In this document: positions 49,211 to 60,163 of the stretch, in pieces | How positions within the stretch are numbered: position 1 is the first letter of the stretch | Layout of the letters: each line of letters begins with the position of its first letter | Assembly (NCBI RefSeq): GCF_000002235.5 | Contig: NW_022145521.1 | Coordinates: 124,001 to 188,000, forward strand | From: Strongylocentrotus purpuratus | Taxonomy: Eukaryota > Echinodermata > Echinoidea > Camarodonta > Strongylocentrotidae | DNA: 64,000 nt | Direction: 5' to 3' | Translations under genes and position numbers: made by a program | The notes under the pieces: model-generated | Told to the model about the DNA's origin: nothing | Databases searched by the model: none | What the model saw: the letters and a program-made list of their open reading frames with translations, nothing else

Positions 49211-51080
49211 CAGTGGCGTACCTGGGGTACTCCGTCAGGGGGGGGGGGGGGGCAAGCGACCGAAACAAACAAAAATGGCGATGCTAATTTTCACTTCTGG
49301 CGAGCGAGCGAGCAAAAAAAATCTTTAAGTAACGTTTGGTATATAAACTGGCATTGTTGCAAGTTGGGGGTGGGATTCACTTGTTAGCGACGTTAATTTC
49401 ATTTTTTTGCAAACGAGTGTAGCGAGCAAGAAAAAAAAATCACTTCTTTTTTAATAATTGCCACTTAAACTTGGTTCAATATTGTCCCATGCAGGGCGCG
49501 GGAACAATACTGTGTTTAGGGTGATTTTATACCCATTTTAGCTAGCGAGCGAAAATACATCTTTCTCTCAATGAATTGCTATATAAAATTTGTTTCATTT
49601 TTGCAGGTAGGGGGCGGGCACAATCGTGTTTAAGGCAATGTCAATCCCATTTTGGCGGGCAGGCAACCCCCTACATTTCTCTTTTTAATGATATTGTAGC
49701 AGGTTAGTGGTGGGCACATAATCCACGAGCTAGCGAGCGAAAAAAAAATCACTTCTCTTTTATAGGGAAAATATGGTACATAAAACTTGGGTTCATTGTT
49801 CCATGTCAGGGACGTGATTATTAAAAGCGGTGTTATTTCCATTTTGGCGAGCGAGCAAAATTTTTGTAATGATAATTGGTTCATAAATTTCAGATTTTTT
49901 TGTTACAGGGCAGGGCTTACACAATCATGTCTAAGGTGATGTTAATTCCGTTTTGGCGAGCACGAGCACACCAAAACTTCTTTGAATAACGTTTGGTACA
50001 TAATTATTAACTGGTTGTTGCAGGTTGGGGCGGGCACGTTAGCGGTGTCAATTCCATTTTGGCGAGCGAGCATAGCGAGCAAGCAAAAAAAACAAAACAA
50101 ATGCTCTTTTAATAGAAATTAATAAATAAACTTGTTTTTATTGGTGCAGGTCAGGATGGACGCAATCGCGTTTAACGCGATTCAATTCCTTTTGGCGAGA
50201 GGGCGAAAAAACTCTTCCATTTTTAATGATATTGTTGCAGGTCAAGGGTGGGCACATTATTGTTTCCAAAGCAATGTCTATTCATTTTATTCGCGAGCGA
50301 GTGTAGCGAGCGAGAAAAATGAATCAGTCTCTTTTAGTAACATTTGGTACATATATTGTGTGTTATTGTTGCCATGGTTGCAGGTCGGGGCCCGTCGGGG
50401 CAAGCACAATTGTATTAGGCAATACTAATCCTTTTCTTTTTTCAGGGGGACGAGCAAGTGAAAACAATTAATACAAAATAGGCTAGCAAGCAGTTCGCGC
50501 CAGCGAAGAGTTTCGAATTTGTTATATCACTTATATTTTCCTATTTTTATTTGTTTTAATTTTTCAGGGCCGTATGCGGAATATTTTTCTGGTGGGGGAG
50601 GGGGAAAGATGCGTTAAAAGTTTTCGAACAATCTCAAAAGCAAGAGGAGTGAAGGGAGTACGAGCGACCGAACTGGTCATGAGGGTACTTTTGCATTTTC
50701 AAAAGTAGAATTGAAGGATTTGGTATAGGCCTACACTACATTTTCAGGAAAAAAACTGTACATTTTCAAAATATCTGGGGTCAACTGCCCCCCCCCCCTG
50801 GTGCGTACGGCCATGGTCTTTTTTTTTTTTAATTTCCCCATTTTTATTCCTTTCCTTTTCTTTTCCCTTTTTCTTCCTTTTCTCTTCTTCTTCCTTTTTT
50901 CTTTCCTTTTTTTCCTTTTTTTCTCTTTTTCCTTTTTTCTTCCCTTTTCCTTTTTTCTTTTTCTTTCCTTTCCTTTCTTTTCTTTTCTTTCCCCTTTTTC
51001 TTTCCCCCCCCCCCTGGAGCCCGTCAGGGGGGGGGGGGCACTCTGCCTCCCTGTCCCCCCCCCCCATAGGTACGCCAGTG
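49211..51080. mobile_element. Composite element with CAGTGGCGTACC ends
   Basis: The left end CAGTGGCGTACC and right end GGTACGCCAGTG are inverted with one mismatch. The interior contains G/C runs, the GCGAGC tandem array and a pyrimidine-rich tract (50815-51003). No exact target duplication is visible, so one or both ends may be altered. The termini resemble hAT-type ends. Confidence 0.55.
49285..50470. repeat. Diverged tandem array with GCGAGC boxes
   Basis: About eleven units of roughly 105-130 bases. Each joins a GCGAGCGAGC box, an A-rich run, TTTGGTACATA-like DNA, a TTGCAGGT..GGGCGGGCAC segment and CAATTCCATTTTGG before the next box. Boxes lie near 49291, 49411, 49541, 49655, 49725, 49846, 49957, 50062, 50196, 50292 and 50452. 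Confidence 0.75.
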
Positions 51081-51390
51081 CCCACTGCCCAGGCTTGAGC
51101 AGCTTCTTTGCAAATTTGAGGCACAGACATTCTCTGCGGTCACTCAAAGAGGACACTTTACACAGTTGAAGAGCGTTTTGATACTCATGGATTAGATGTA
51201 AGGTTTCATAATATCGCGGTTTTCCTTTATTTGTGTGTGTGCAAAAACAACCGTTACCGTAAAATGATCTTTTAAAATACAAAGATCGCAAATGTAGCTA
51301 TTTTTTGGAATAAAGCAACCTGAGGCAATTTCAAAAGCCTCTTGCGTCAACTATTGAAATGCGCGAACATGACAATGACCTAATCCGAAC

Positions 51391-51780
51391 CAGTGGCGGA
51401 TCTACTGCCCCCCCCCCCCCCATTGGGCTGCCAAGTAGTGAAAATGAGATGTGCATAGAAAAACGACATCAAGTTAGAGTGAGACCACAACCAAAGAACG
51501 CACACTGGAGAATATTGTGAGAAGATATTCAACTCATAACAGTAACCAAACACATGATAACTCTGCATGGATATAACTGTGTATTAAACTGTTATTTTGA
51601 TTTAAAAAGACGTTATCGTGCACTGCATTTGATGGTCTCTATTGTGTTAGTAGATGCCAGGAAAACGGGGGTTCAAAATAGCACCCCCCCCCCAAAAAAA
51701 AAAAGAGAGAGAAGAAAATCGCCTCGCCGCTACGCGGCACGCGTCATTGGGTCACCCCCTATAAGCTAGATCCGCCTCTG
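51391..51780. mobile_element. Inverted-repeat element, hAT-like ends
   Basis: The left end CAGTGGCGGATCTA and right end TAGATCCGCCTCTG are inverted with one mismatch. CGAAC lies directly outside both ends (51386-51390, 51781-51785), shorter than the usual 8-bp hAT duplication. No transposase. Confidence 0.65.
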
Positions 51781-51785
51781 CGAAC

Positions 51786-53038
51786 ATTATATACATGGGA
51801 TAGCCTATAAATAAGATATAGAAATTGCCCTTGAGTTTATTTTTCGAAAATACAGTTTCTGTTGCAATAGTGTTTGGCTCTCTATACTCGCTTCGTTTAG
51901 AAGTTTGAAAACGGATCTTCGGCCAAGAGATATCATTGAATTACTAGTAACTGAAATTAGAGTAACTAGAAGTCAGATCGTGGCGGCCGCAGTTAAGAAC
52001 ATACTGACGGTGCTGTTTAGCTTTGCGGCATCCCGATCAACAAAAATCGACCCATTTGAAGAGGTTAGGGGAAAATGCATCGTCCCTGAATATAACCTTG
52101 TCTTGTGAAGTTGTGTCAAGCTCAAGTCTATGCAGCATAGCTCAACTAGCTGTAATGCGTGATAACCCGTATACCCCAAATCAGGTGCCATTAAAAAAAG
52201 GCTATTTATAAGTAAAAGTAATAAATAAATTAATAAATTATGAATTAATGAATAAATAAATAAGTAAATAAATATCAATATAATTGGGTGAATGGATAGA
52301 TTAATGTGTCATTTTTTAAAACTTTTTAAATGAATGACTGAATGAAATACAATAACTAGATCTACTCCCGGGTAACTACTACAGGCCTACTATAGGGCTA
52401 ACAAAACTTTATTTTTCAATACTACTCATTGTGACGTGCAATAAGAAGTAATGTCTAAAGGCGAATTAAACGATGTTGCAAGACAATTCGTTAAAAAAAC
52501 TTGAGCGGTAATGAGATAATAGTTTTTCCAAAAAAATCTAGATCTATATAGCTACCGGTACATAAAAGTCACTTTTGGTGTAATAGTGGCTAGTAACTTC
52601 TTGATAGTACGTTCTGCAAGCGCGATAGGGTTTCTCGAGAGCTAGCCCCACCCATCCAGTTATTTTTTCAATGCGCTAGGCGGTTATTATGATAACGGTC
52701 ACTCCTTCTCTTCGTGACACTGAAATAACGGCCATCGCATTCTATAATTTATCTGAACGGCTGGCTCTGCCTAGCCTATTCTACTACGATATCCGCGGAG
52801 AATACCTATCTAATCTATGTGATCGTGGATCTCCGTTCTTCATTCATTTAGATCTCAAGTAGAATCAGAAACTGCATGTAAGCATTCCGGCGCTGCCACC
52901 TAATTTCGGCACATTTCCCCATAAAATGTGGGGATTATCGTCATGTTGTTAAGCGGTGATTGTTCCAGCGGTAGTCGAGTGGGATTCCCCGTCTTGTTGC
53001 GGACATCTTCTTCAAAAATCGCCTTTTATTCGCAGACA
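51786..53038. other. No recognised gene; possible promoter side of the small membrane gene
   Basis: AT-rich DNA with TAAATAAATAAA at about 52190-52275. No clear TATA box is placed before 53039. Confidence 0.4.
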
Positions 53039-55588
53039 ATGATGGTGTATTTTCCCGACGCGACCTACGGGGACTACCTGGCCGTGGGTTTGGCTATCGT
53101 ATTCCTTGCGTTAGCAGTGGCACAGGTTTTCTTTCATTTTGTTGGAATATTCTACGTGTAAGTATCACTGGATCTATCAATCAAGTGCAAGCGTTATGAA
53201 TTAAGTATGATGAGTGTTGGGTGTCGAGTTGTGTCCGGATATTAAAAAAAACATAAATCCTTCTCCTTTGCAAGCTTTGCCTTCGGATTGAACAAAAAAT
53301 ATTCATCAAATCCAGGCTTGATCGTAGACCGAATTTTCTGTCTCTTTCGTTCGTTAAGCCTCTTATTTGGGTAGGATCGGCTCCTCTCTATGCCTAGACC
53401 TATAGAGACAGAAACCGACCATAGGCGTTCACTTTCAAACACCATGGCCATTTAGTATTTACGGCCATATTTTTATGTTGTTGTTGTTGTTTTAGTTTAT
53501 AGGCGTTTGTCATTCAGAAGTGAATATTTACGCGATCCATCCCTTCTAGTCTTGATTATGAAGAAAAACTGTGATAACGTCATTACCAACTTGTAGCTCG
53601 CGCACAGTTTTTCCTTCATAATCATTTTGCCTTCGGCGTAGCCGTAGACTAGAAGGGATGATATTTAGATGACGTCATGCGCAGCGAGAGTTTAAACTAC
53701 GGCTTGCAAGATTTTTAACATGGATGTAGATTTTGACCCATAATTTCCTAAAAATGGACCATTATACAGATTTATTCAGTCAAGTTGGTAAGTGGATCCG
53801 ACGTATGTATATTAATAGCCTAGACTTCTAGGCCTAATTTTCAAAATAGAATAAATCGGATATGCATGAGGTAAAATGAAATTTTGGGGAATTTTGGGGG
53901 CATAAACATATGGCCGTAAATGGCCATGGTGTTTGAAAGTAAACACCTATGGTCGGTTTCTGTCTCTAAAGAGAGAAGCCGACCCTACCCAAATAAGAGA
54001 CTTAACGAACTAAAGAGACAGAAAATTTGGTCTAGCTTGGATCGTTGCTGGAAAAGTGGTACTCCGCGGTCGAAATGTAAAGAAGTAGTATTTACAATTT
54101 TCACTTATAATGTTTTTCGACTCCTCTGGGCATCCGTCCAACCACTTGAAATTATAATTTTAAGAAGTCTTTGATGGGAAAAAGGGTGATTCCTCGTCCT
54201 AACCCAATTCATCCCACATTGATTCAACATAGTGAAGAGAAGTACGCATGCGCGGTATGTACGGTACATACGGTACACATACAGCTACATTTATAGACTA
54301 TACATGTAGCCCATGTTTATTGAGCATCATCAATTCATATGCACTACATGTACATGTACCTCTTTCCGGGCTGTTGTCACAAAAGGTGTTCATGAAAAGC
54401 TACTTAATTTCTTTCTTTCTATGTTTTGTACTTCTCTTTTATATTCCAAAGTTGCAGATTCGCAGGAATGTTCACAGAACATTACATAATATGTACTCCA
54501 AAATAGGGAAGAAAGACAAATTTTCAATAATTGACTTTGCAAATAACTGAGTTGAATGCTAGAAGACATGTACTGTAGTCTAATTGTATTTCAAATGCAA
54601 TAAACTCGCTGATCTCCGAAAAGCGGAGGGACAACAACAGAGAGATGGCATGAAATGAAGAATAATCTTTTCAATCTAAGGAAGTCTAGACAATAAAGTA
54701 ACAAATTCCAGAAAGCCATGCAATCTGAAGTTCTTAACATGTTTTAAGCTTCTGTATTTCATGGGCAAAAGAGATTTTATGAACAATTTGTTATATAAAT
54801 TGATCTCTTGGCCTTGGGTATCTTGTGTGCAGGTACCTAGTATGGAATTTCAACATGTTATACATGTACTGTACCGTAAATATACACATGTACTGTACAT
54901 TCTCATCTGTGACTAATCTTGATTAGATAGAAGGAGTTAGTTTTAATTTGCCTTATTTAGTCATTTCCATCTTGTGCCTATGGTATTCCAAAGGAATTCC
55001 ATATACCGGTACATAATATTTCTACCCACAATCTTTTAAACTGATTCTTCAATATTTCAATATTATATTTTTGTTGGAAAATTAAAGGGAAATTCAACCC
55101 AGAATTAACAGCAAGCTACTCTGAAGGAAGCAGAAAGTCATGGAAATGATCAATGAAAATTGGAAGGAAAACTGATAGAAAGAAGGTTTTTTATACTTGT
55201 AAATGTAAACTGCTGAAGTGAAACATAGTGACCACCAGTGGTAAAGCTGCATCTGAAATGTAAAAATGCTTGTACAGTACATGTACATTCTTAATATCTT
55301 ACAGTGTAATATAGGGAATTCTCACCTCAAATGAGACAAAGTAAAACAGAAAATTGCATATTTTGCAATACAGTACTTTGGTGGGATTTTTAAGTCTTTT
55401 AAACATTCACAACTTTCTTTAACTTGTGACTTGACTAATTTCTTCCCAGCTTTCACTAAAATCTATAAAACTTTCTTCTTTCTCACAGCTCAACCTGCTA
55501 TAAAAGGGTTTCCCCGAACATCAGCTACACAGAAAAGTTTAATCACTACAGTGTAAAATGTCAGATAAACACTTTCAAATTTCTTTAG
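53039..55588 (+). CDS. Putative small single-pass membrane protein, two exons
   Basis: Exon 1, 53039-53157, starts ATGATGG with A at -3 and ends at a strong donor (TACGT/GTAAGTAT). Exon 2, 55489-55588, follows an excellent acceptor (CTTTCTTCTTTCTCACAG) and joins in phase to a TAG stop. The product is 72 residues: a short N-terminus with PDATYGDY, one hydrophobic helix at about 14-39, then a basic Cys/Tyr-containing tail beginning STCYKRVSPNISYTEKF. I do not recognise the family. The link is inferred from splice strength and phase only. An AG site near 54460 could lead into another exon, and exon 2 might splice onward instead of ending here. The intron contains the foldback element at 53325-54034. 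Confidence 0.4.
53325..54034. mobile_element. Long-arm foldback transposon, copy 2
   Basis: Same family as 20483-21315: begins TAGACCGAATTTTCTGTCTC, ends AATTTGGTCTA. The loop region shares CTTCATAATC, GCCTTCGGCGTAG and CTAGAAGGGATGA with copy 1. Flanks GCTTGATCG (53316-53324) and GCTTGGATCG (54035-54044) form a 9-bp target duplication with one inserted base. The left arm is shorter than the right. No transposase. Confidence 0.8.
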
Positions 55589-56781
55589 TGCCAACCTAGT
55601 AAATCTACACATGTCCATACACAGACTGCAAACTTTCATTTTGTTATTAAAGTACTTTAGTGGGAGGGGATTATGGGGGTGGGAGTGGATTATGGGGGTG
55701 GGAGTATTGAGTCACGTTTGAAGACCTTCATGCACTCCTCTTTAAAATTGAGTGACCTTTCATGCAGAACCGGGGCAACAAACTTTTGACAGAGCCGAGC
55801 GAGTGGTTCAATAGAAGTTCTTTAAATAAATCTGTAATCTGTATTCTGTAAGTGGATGCAGTACACATGTATGACTTGTACATTATGGGTCATGTACATG
55901 TACAGTACCTGTACTGAACTGAACATTTTATAGAGGAAATCTTGTACTGAATATTGCGGGGTTATGAGTTCAGTTAGGACTCAAGTTTCAAAAATATGTT
56001 TCTTTGTAGGTCTCTATGTACATGTATGTACATGTTTACGTGTACATGACATGTATGGTGTGAATGACTTGTGGAAAAATTTTTGTCAGGTTTCTTTAGA
56101 AATGCCACAATGAATGGACTTGTGGGTGCGTGACATGGCGAATAGAAAGCCCTTGTCATTTATGCATACGTATCAGAAAGTGGCATCGTTTTAAAGAAAC
56201 GTCATACACTGTATTAATAGACTAATGTTGAAGACATCAATTGACATGGCAGCTGGCCGATCATCAGTGCTGCTCACGATAAGCCCCGACCAGTTAAAGG
56301 ATTTGTGTATGGTACAACAATCAGACTAGATCAGGACCTGGTCCTGGGTACTTTATCAAGTTATCGTTCAAAAAGAAAGTCAAAGAGGCGCCTAGTTATA
56401 TGATGTTCTATAGTTCTGGTGTACACTGTATGTGGGGTCACATAATCTTTTGAAAGACACAGTGGTAGGTCTAAATTTCTAAAAATAGAAACACTTTAAT
56501 AGATCTCTGCTCTATCACCGATAGTATTCATTGTGCACCTTTCCTTTCAGACTGTTTTACGGTAATTGGCCTAATGATATTAGTGCAAATAAAGAGAGAG
56601 GGAAAAGATTTGTTGACCATTAGTAGGTTGAGTTCTGTTAAAAGTGAAAAGAATTTGTTGGCCTTTGTTACAATTCTTTTTACCCATACAACAGTTTGGC
56701 CACATGCATCAATAGAAATGCCCTGTGAAAAGGGTTGCTATTCAAATGCCCTCACATTTGAAATTTGACCAGAAACTCAGA

Positions 56782-56901
56782 GGCCCGAATTCACAAAGGA
56801 GGTTTGTCGACAAACCGAGGTTTATGTACGTCATATGACGCGTTTTGACACGTTTTTTACAAACCTGGTTTATCGACAAACCTCCTATGTGAATTTGGGC
56901 C
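56782..56901. mobile_element. Short palindromic MITE
   Basis: GGCCCGAATTCACAAAGGAG and onward pairs with the complement ending GTGAATTTGGGCC, arms of about 45 bases around a 30-base loop. No clear target duplication. Confidence 0.6.
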
Positions 56902-57072
56902 AATGAGAGTTGAAATGTTTGGACCAAACTACATGTATGATGCCACATAATTAGTGTAGAGTACCATGTACCCTGTGCTACATGTAGGTGCAGACCGTGC
57001 AGCGCATTTGACTCTCAGTATTTAAAGACTGATGCAATTTCTTATCATATACATGTACATGTAGATTAGACA

Positions 57073-57131
57073 GGGCCCAGGTAAAGAGAGAGAGATCAAG
57101 AGGAAGAAAGTTTGTTGACCTTGGGCCCAGG

Positions 57132-57163
<32 letters not shown>

Positions 57164-57190
57164 AAGTGGAAGAAAGTTTGTTGACCTTGC
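57073..57190. repeat. Tandem duplication containing GA microsatellite
   Basis: GGGCCCAGGTA, a GA run and AAGAAAGTTTGTTGACCTT occur twice in a row, about 55 bases per unit. Confidence 0.75.
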
Positions 57191-57749
57191 TGACAACCGT
57201 TCTGATTGACTTTACCATGGAGTTACTAGCCCATGACTGTACATGATGTAGAGTTGTTTCCCTTCAAACTGGGTCCCTGTGTTCAAAGTTGGCCTTGCCA
57301 GGAGTTCCCGTGTTGGCAGTGCATATTTGTAATACACTCACACTGAATGCTATGGATTTTTCATTCAACAATCTGCCTGATTGAAATACATGTAGGGAGT
57401 CACTTATCATTGGTAAAATCTCACAAGATTACTATGTGGACAATATTCCATACAAAATACATTTAGCTGGGATCATGGCTTTTGACTGAGGGATCAGAAA
57501 ATATGACAGTGGCTACGGAGTAGCTTTTATTTTCAGATACAAAAATATCCTGGGAGAGAGTCTTAGATTCAATCTTTCAGTCATAAAGCCTATTAACCGA
57601 GAGTCAAGAGACTGATTGAAAAATTAGAAATATTGGTCAGCTTTCAATGAAAATCAGCGGATGATGTGATTATGACATCTGTAAATTTAAAATGTACATG
57701 TATTTTGTGAGAAACTGGCTTAAAATTATTTTGAATTGTTCATCAAACA

Positions 57750-57990
<241 letters not shown>

Positions 57991-58055
57991 CTATGGTGCT
58001 TCTAATACTTTTAGGGTACATGTCTAATTGTCTACTATGTACATGTACATGTACA

Positions 58056-60163
58056 ATATATATCACTAGCAGGACCCGTGGAAAATCCACGGGATTCTAG
58101 GGGAGGGGGCCAAATAGATAGATAGAGGCCTATGTGCTATCCAAAAAAATTTTAGATTATCTTTATATAGAGAATTTTTATAATATATGCTGTTTGACCA
58201 TGAATGGCGCATCGTAAAACAAACTATGTCAGATAGGATCTCGATAATTACTATTTATTTGCATTATTATTGTTGTGATTTCAATGTAGTTTCATGAAAA
58301 GACTACATATGCAGAGGCTTGGATTATGATTATGTTGGCATTGTTCACAAAATGTGTATAATTATTTTCAAAGTAAAGATTTTACGCGAAAAATCGGACG
58401 GTTTGTGCACAAATTGACTCGACTGTGTGTGGGACTGTGAGCGTAGAATCCAGTGAAAGATTTTTTTTTCGGGGACTCGATCTATATCAAATTTTGGGAA
58501 AATTTTTGGGGGCTACTTTTTCTTGGGCTAATTTTTCATTAATTCATTTAAAGATGCAGTTTGTTTAGTTTAGTAGCGTAGTGTTACGTAAAAAAAGGCG
58601 TACTTTCTGCGTCAAGTTTCTACGCCGAAAGTACGTGAATTTTGTTAAACATATTAAATTGTTTGCGTCTATCTTGCGTACTTTTTTGCGTCCCTCAGGG
58701 TATACATGTAGGCCAGCGTACTCTCAGCTCAGCGTAGTTGGTACGCAACTCTACTATGGACCCCACGCCAATTAGTGATCGACCTGCCAGTGTCACAAAT
58801 AAGGCATTAAAAATATGCTCATCTGACCGTAATTAAATGCCTAAAACCCCCGAGCTTTCGGGGGTTCAGCCCTTTGTACCCGTGGACACCACGCCTGCAC
58901 TCAAATCGCTTTGAGTTACCTGACCCCCCCCCCCCCCCATATTTTTAAAATTGATTTGATGCAAGAACTGTATCATACTAAAAGTATTATCATGTTTTTA
59001 AACGACCATGACGACCGTCTGATTTTCTTGTGAAAACTTTAATTTGAAAAATGATTATCGAAATTCAGTATACAACTATACATGGCTAGAATAATCACAA
59101 TCCAAGCCCAGGTTTCATACATCTATTCACGAAACTATAATGAAATCGGGGCAATAATAGCAATTTCAAAGTGTTGTTTAGACTCTCCTCACACCACGGA
59201 CAGACCTGGCTACTCCGGTCACCGCTACTCCACGCTCACACACTCAGCTCCGACAGCACCCCCGACAGCAGCGCTCAGCTGCCGTGGCAATACACTGTGG
59301 GCTCAAGGCAGTTTGCAACTGAACTGTCACGTGAAGACGTACTATCACAGATCTATTTGCGCTATTCTTGTTGTGATTTCGATGTAGTTTTCATGAAAAG
59401 ACCAATAAAACAGAAGCTTGGACTATGATTATGTTGGCATAGATCACAGAATTTGTATAATTATTTTCAGAGTAAAGATTTTACGTGAAAATAGGTCCAT
59501 GGTTTGCGCCAGTTGTCGCAATCGCCTCGACTCGAATCGACTGTGGTGTGTGCATGTGTGTGACCTGAGAGCGTGTAATACACGTACACTGTGGGCGCCT
59601 GGCCTACAAAGCATATCCTATAGAAAGACCCATAACACGGGTAAGCTCAACCCGTTGAGCGTACATATTGGCTACATCCCATCACCCGAGTGAGTCGTCT
59701 GTTGATGTGTATTTCTCTTACATGCTGCAAAGCGAATCCTATAGCAAGAGGCCTAATTCGGGATATGCCGCAGCCTTTACAATGAGACTTGCTACACCCG
59801 TTGACGCGAGTGGATTTTCGTCCATCGTGTGTCTCTTCGTCTCTCTTTGATAATTAGACAGAGGGCGGGTGCACGCCTTGCCGACTCGCTCTCGCGGGTT
59901 CGTCGCCTCCTCGCAATCCGCGACGCCCGCCGTGCTCTCGTCCGCCCGTCCTCCCCGGCCGCCCCGAAACCGCGTTTAACGGCATGGACGTCGATCGCGG
60001 GGTCGACGTGGCACGCGGGTTACGGGAGACAGGCCTCGTGGAATTGTGCCGCCCTCCCCGCGCCACGGCGGAGGCGGGCGGGGTCGCGGAAAGACGTTTT
60101 TGAGGAACCGTTTTGGCCCGTGTTGGACCCCCCGCGGCGATTTTGCGTATTAGTAATATAGAT
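58056..60163. mobile_element. Composite repeat region, possible Helitron-like or other element
   Basis: The left side begins ATATATCACTAGCAGGACCC followed by a short hairpin (CCCGTGGAAAATCCACGGG). The right side ends in a GC-rich block and GTATTAGTAATATAGAT, whose complement resembles the left end. A stretch of about 200 bases occurs twice (about 58248-58445 and 59343-59570). A C run is at 58924-58938. No replication or transposase protein is recognised, so the class is a guess. Confidence 0.45.
59865..60140. other. GC-rich island without recognised gene
   Basis: About 275 bases rich in CG dinucleotides, in sharp contrast to the AT-rich flanks. Both strands stay open for over 100 codons, but the products are Arg/Pro-rich with no domain. 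It forms the right part of the composite repeat. Confidence 0.6.

Larger units (their letters stand above)
55589..57690. other. No recognised gene
   Basis: Contains a GGATTATGGGGGTGGGAGT near-tandem pair at 55663-55710, a palindromic element at 56782-56901 and a duplicated GGGCCCAGGTA..GAGAGA..GTTTGTTGACCTT block at 57073-57190. Confidence 0.5.

Noticed and set aside
50731-51291. 186-residue Lys/Glu-rich minus-strand frame
   Set aside because: Comes from a pyrimidine-rich tract and C runs inside a mobile element; no domain.
54461-54550. Possible exon after an AG site, with a basic 30-residue frame
   Set aside because: It does not fit the phase of the strong donor at 53157; the acceptor at 55488 is better. 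Kept only as an alternative.
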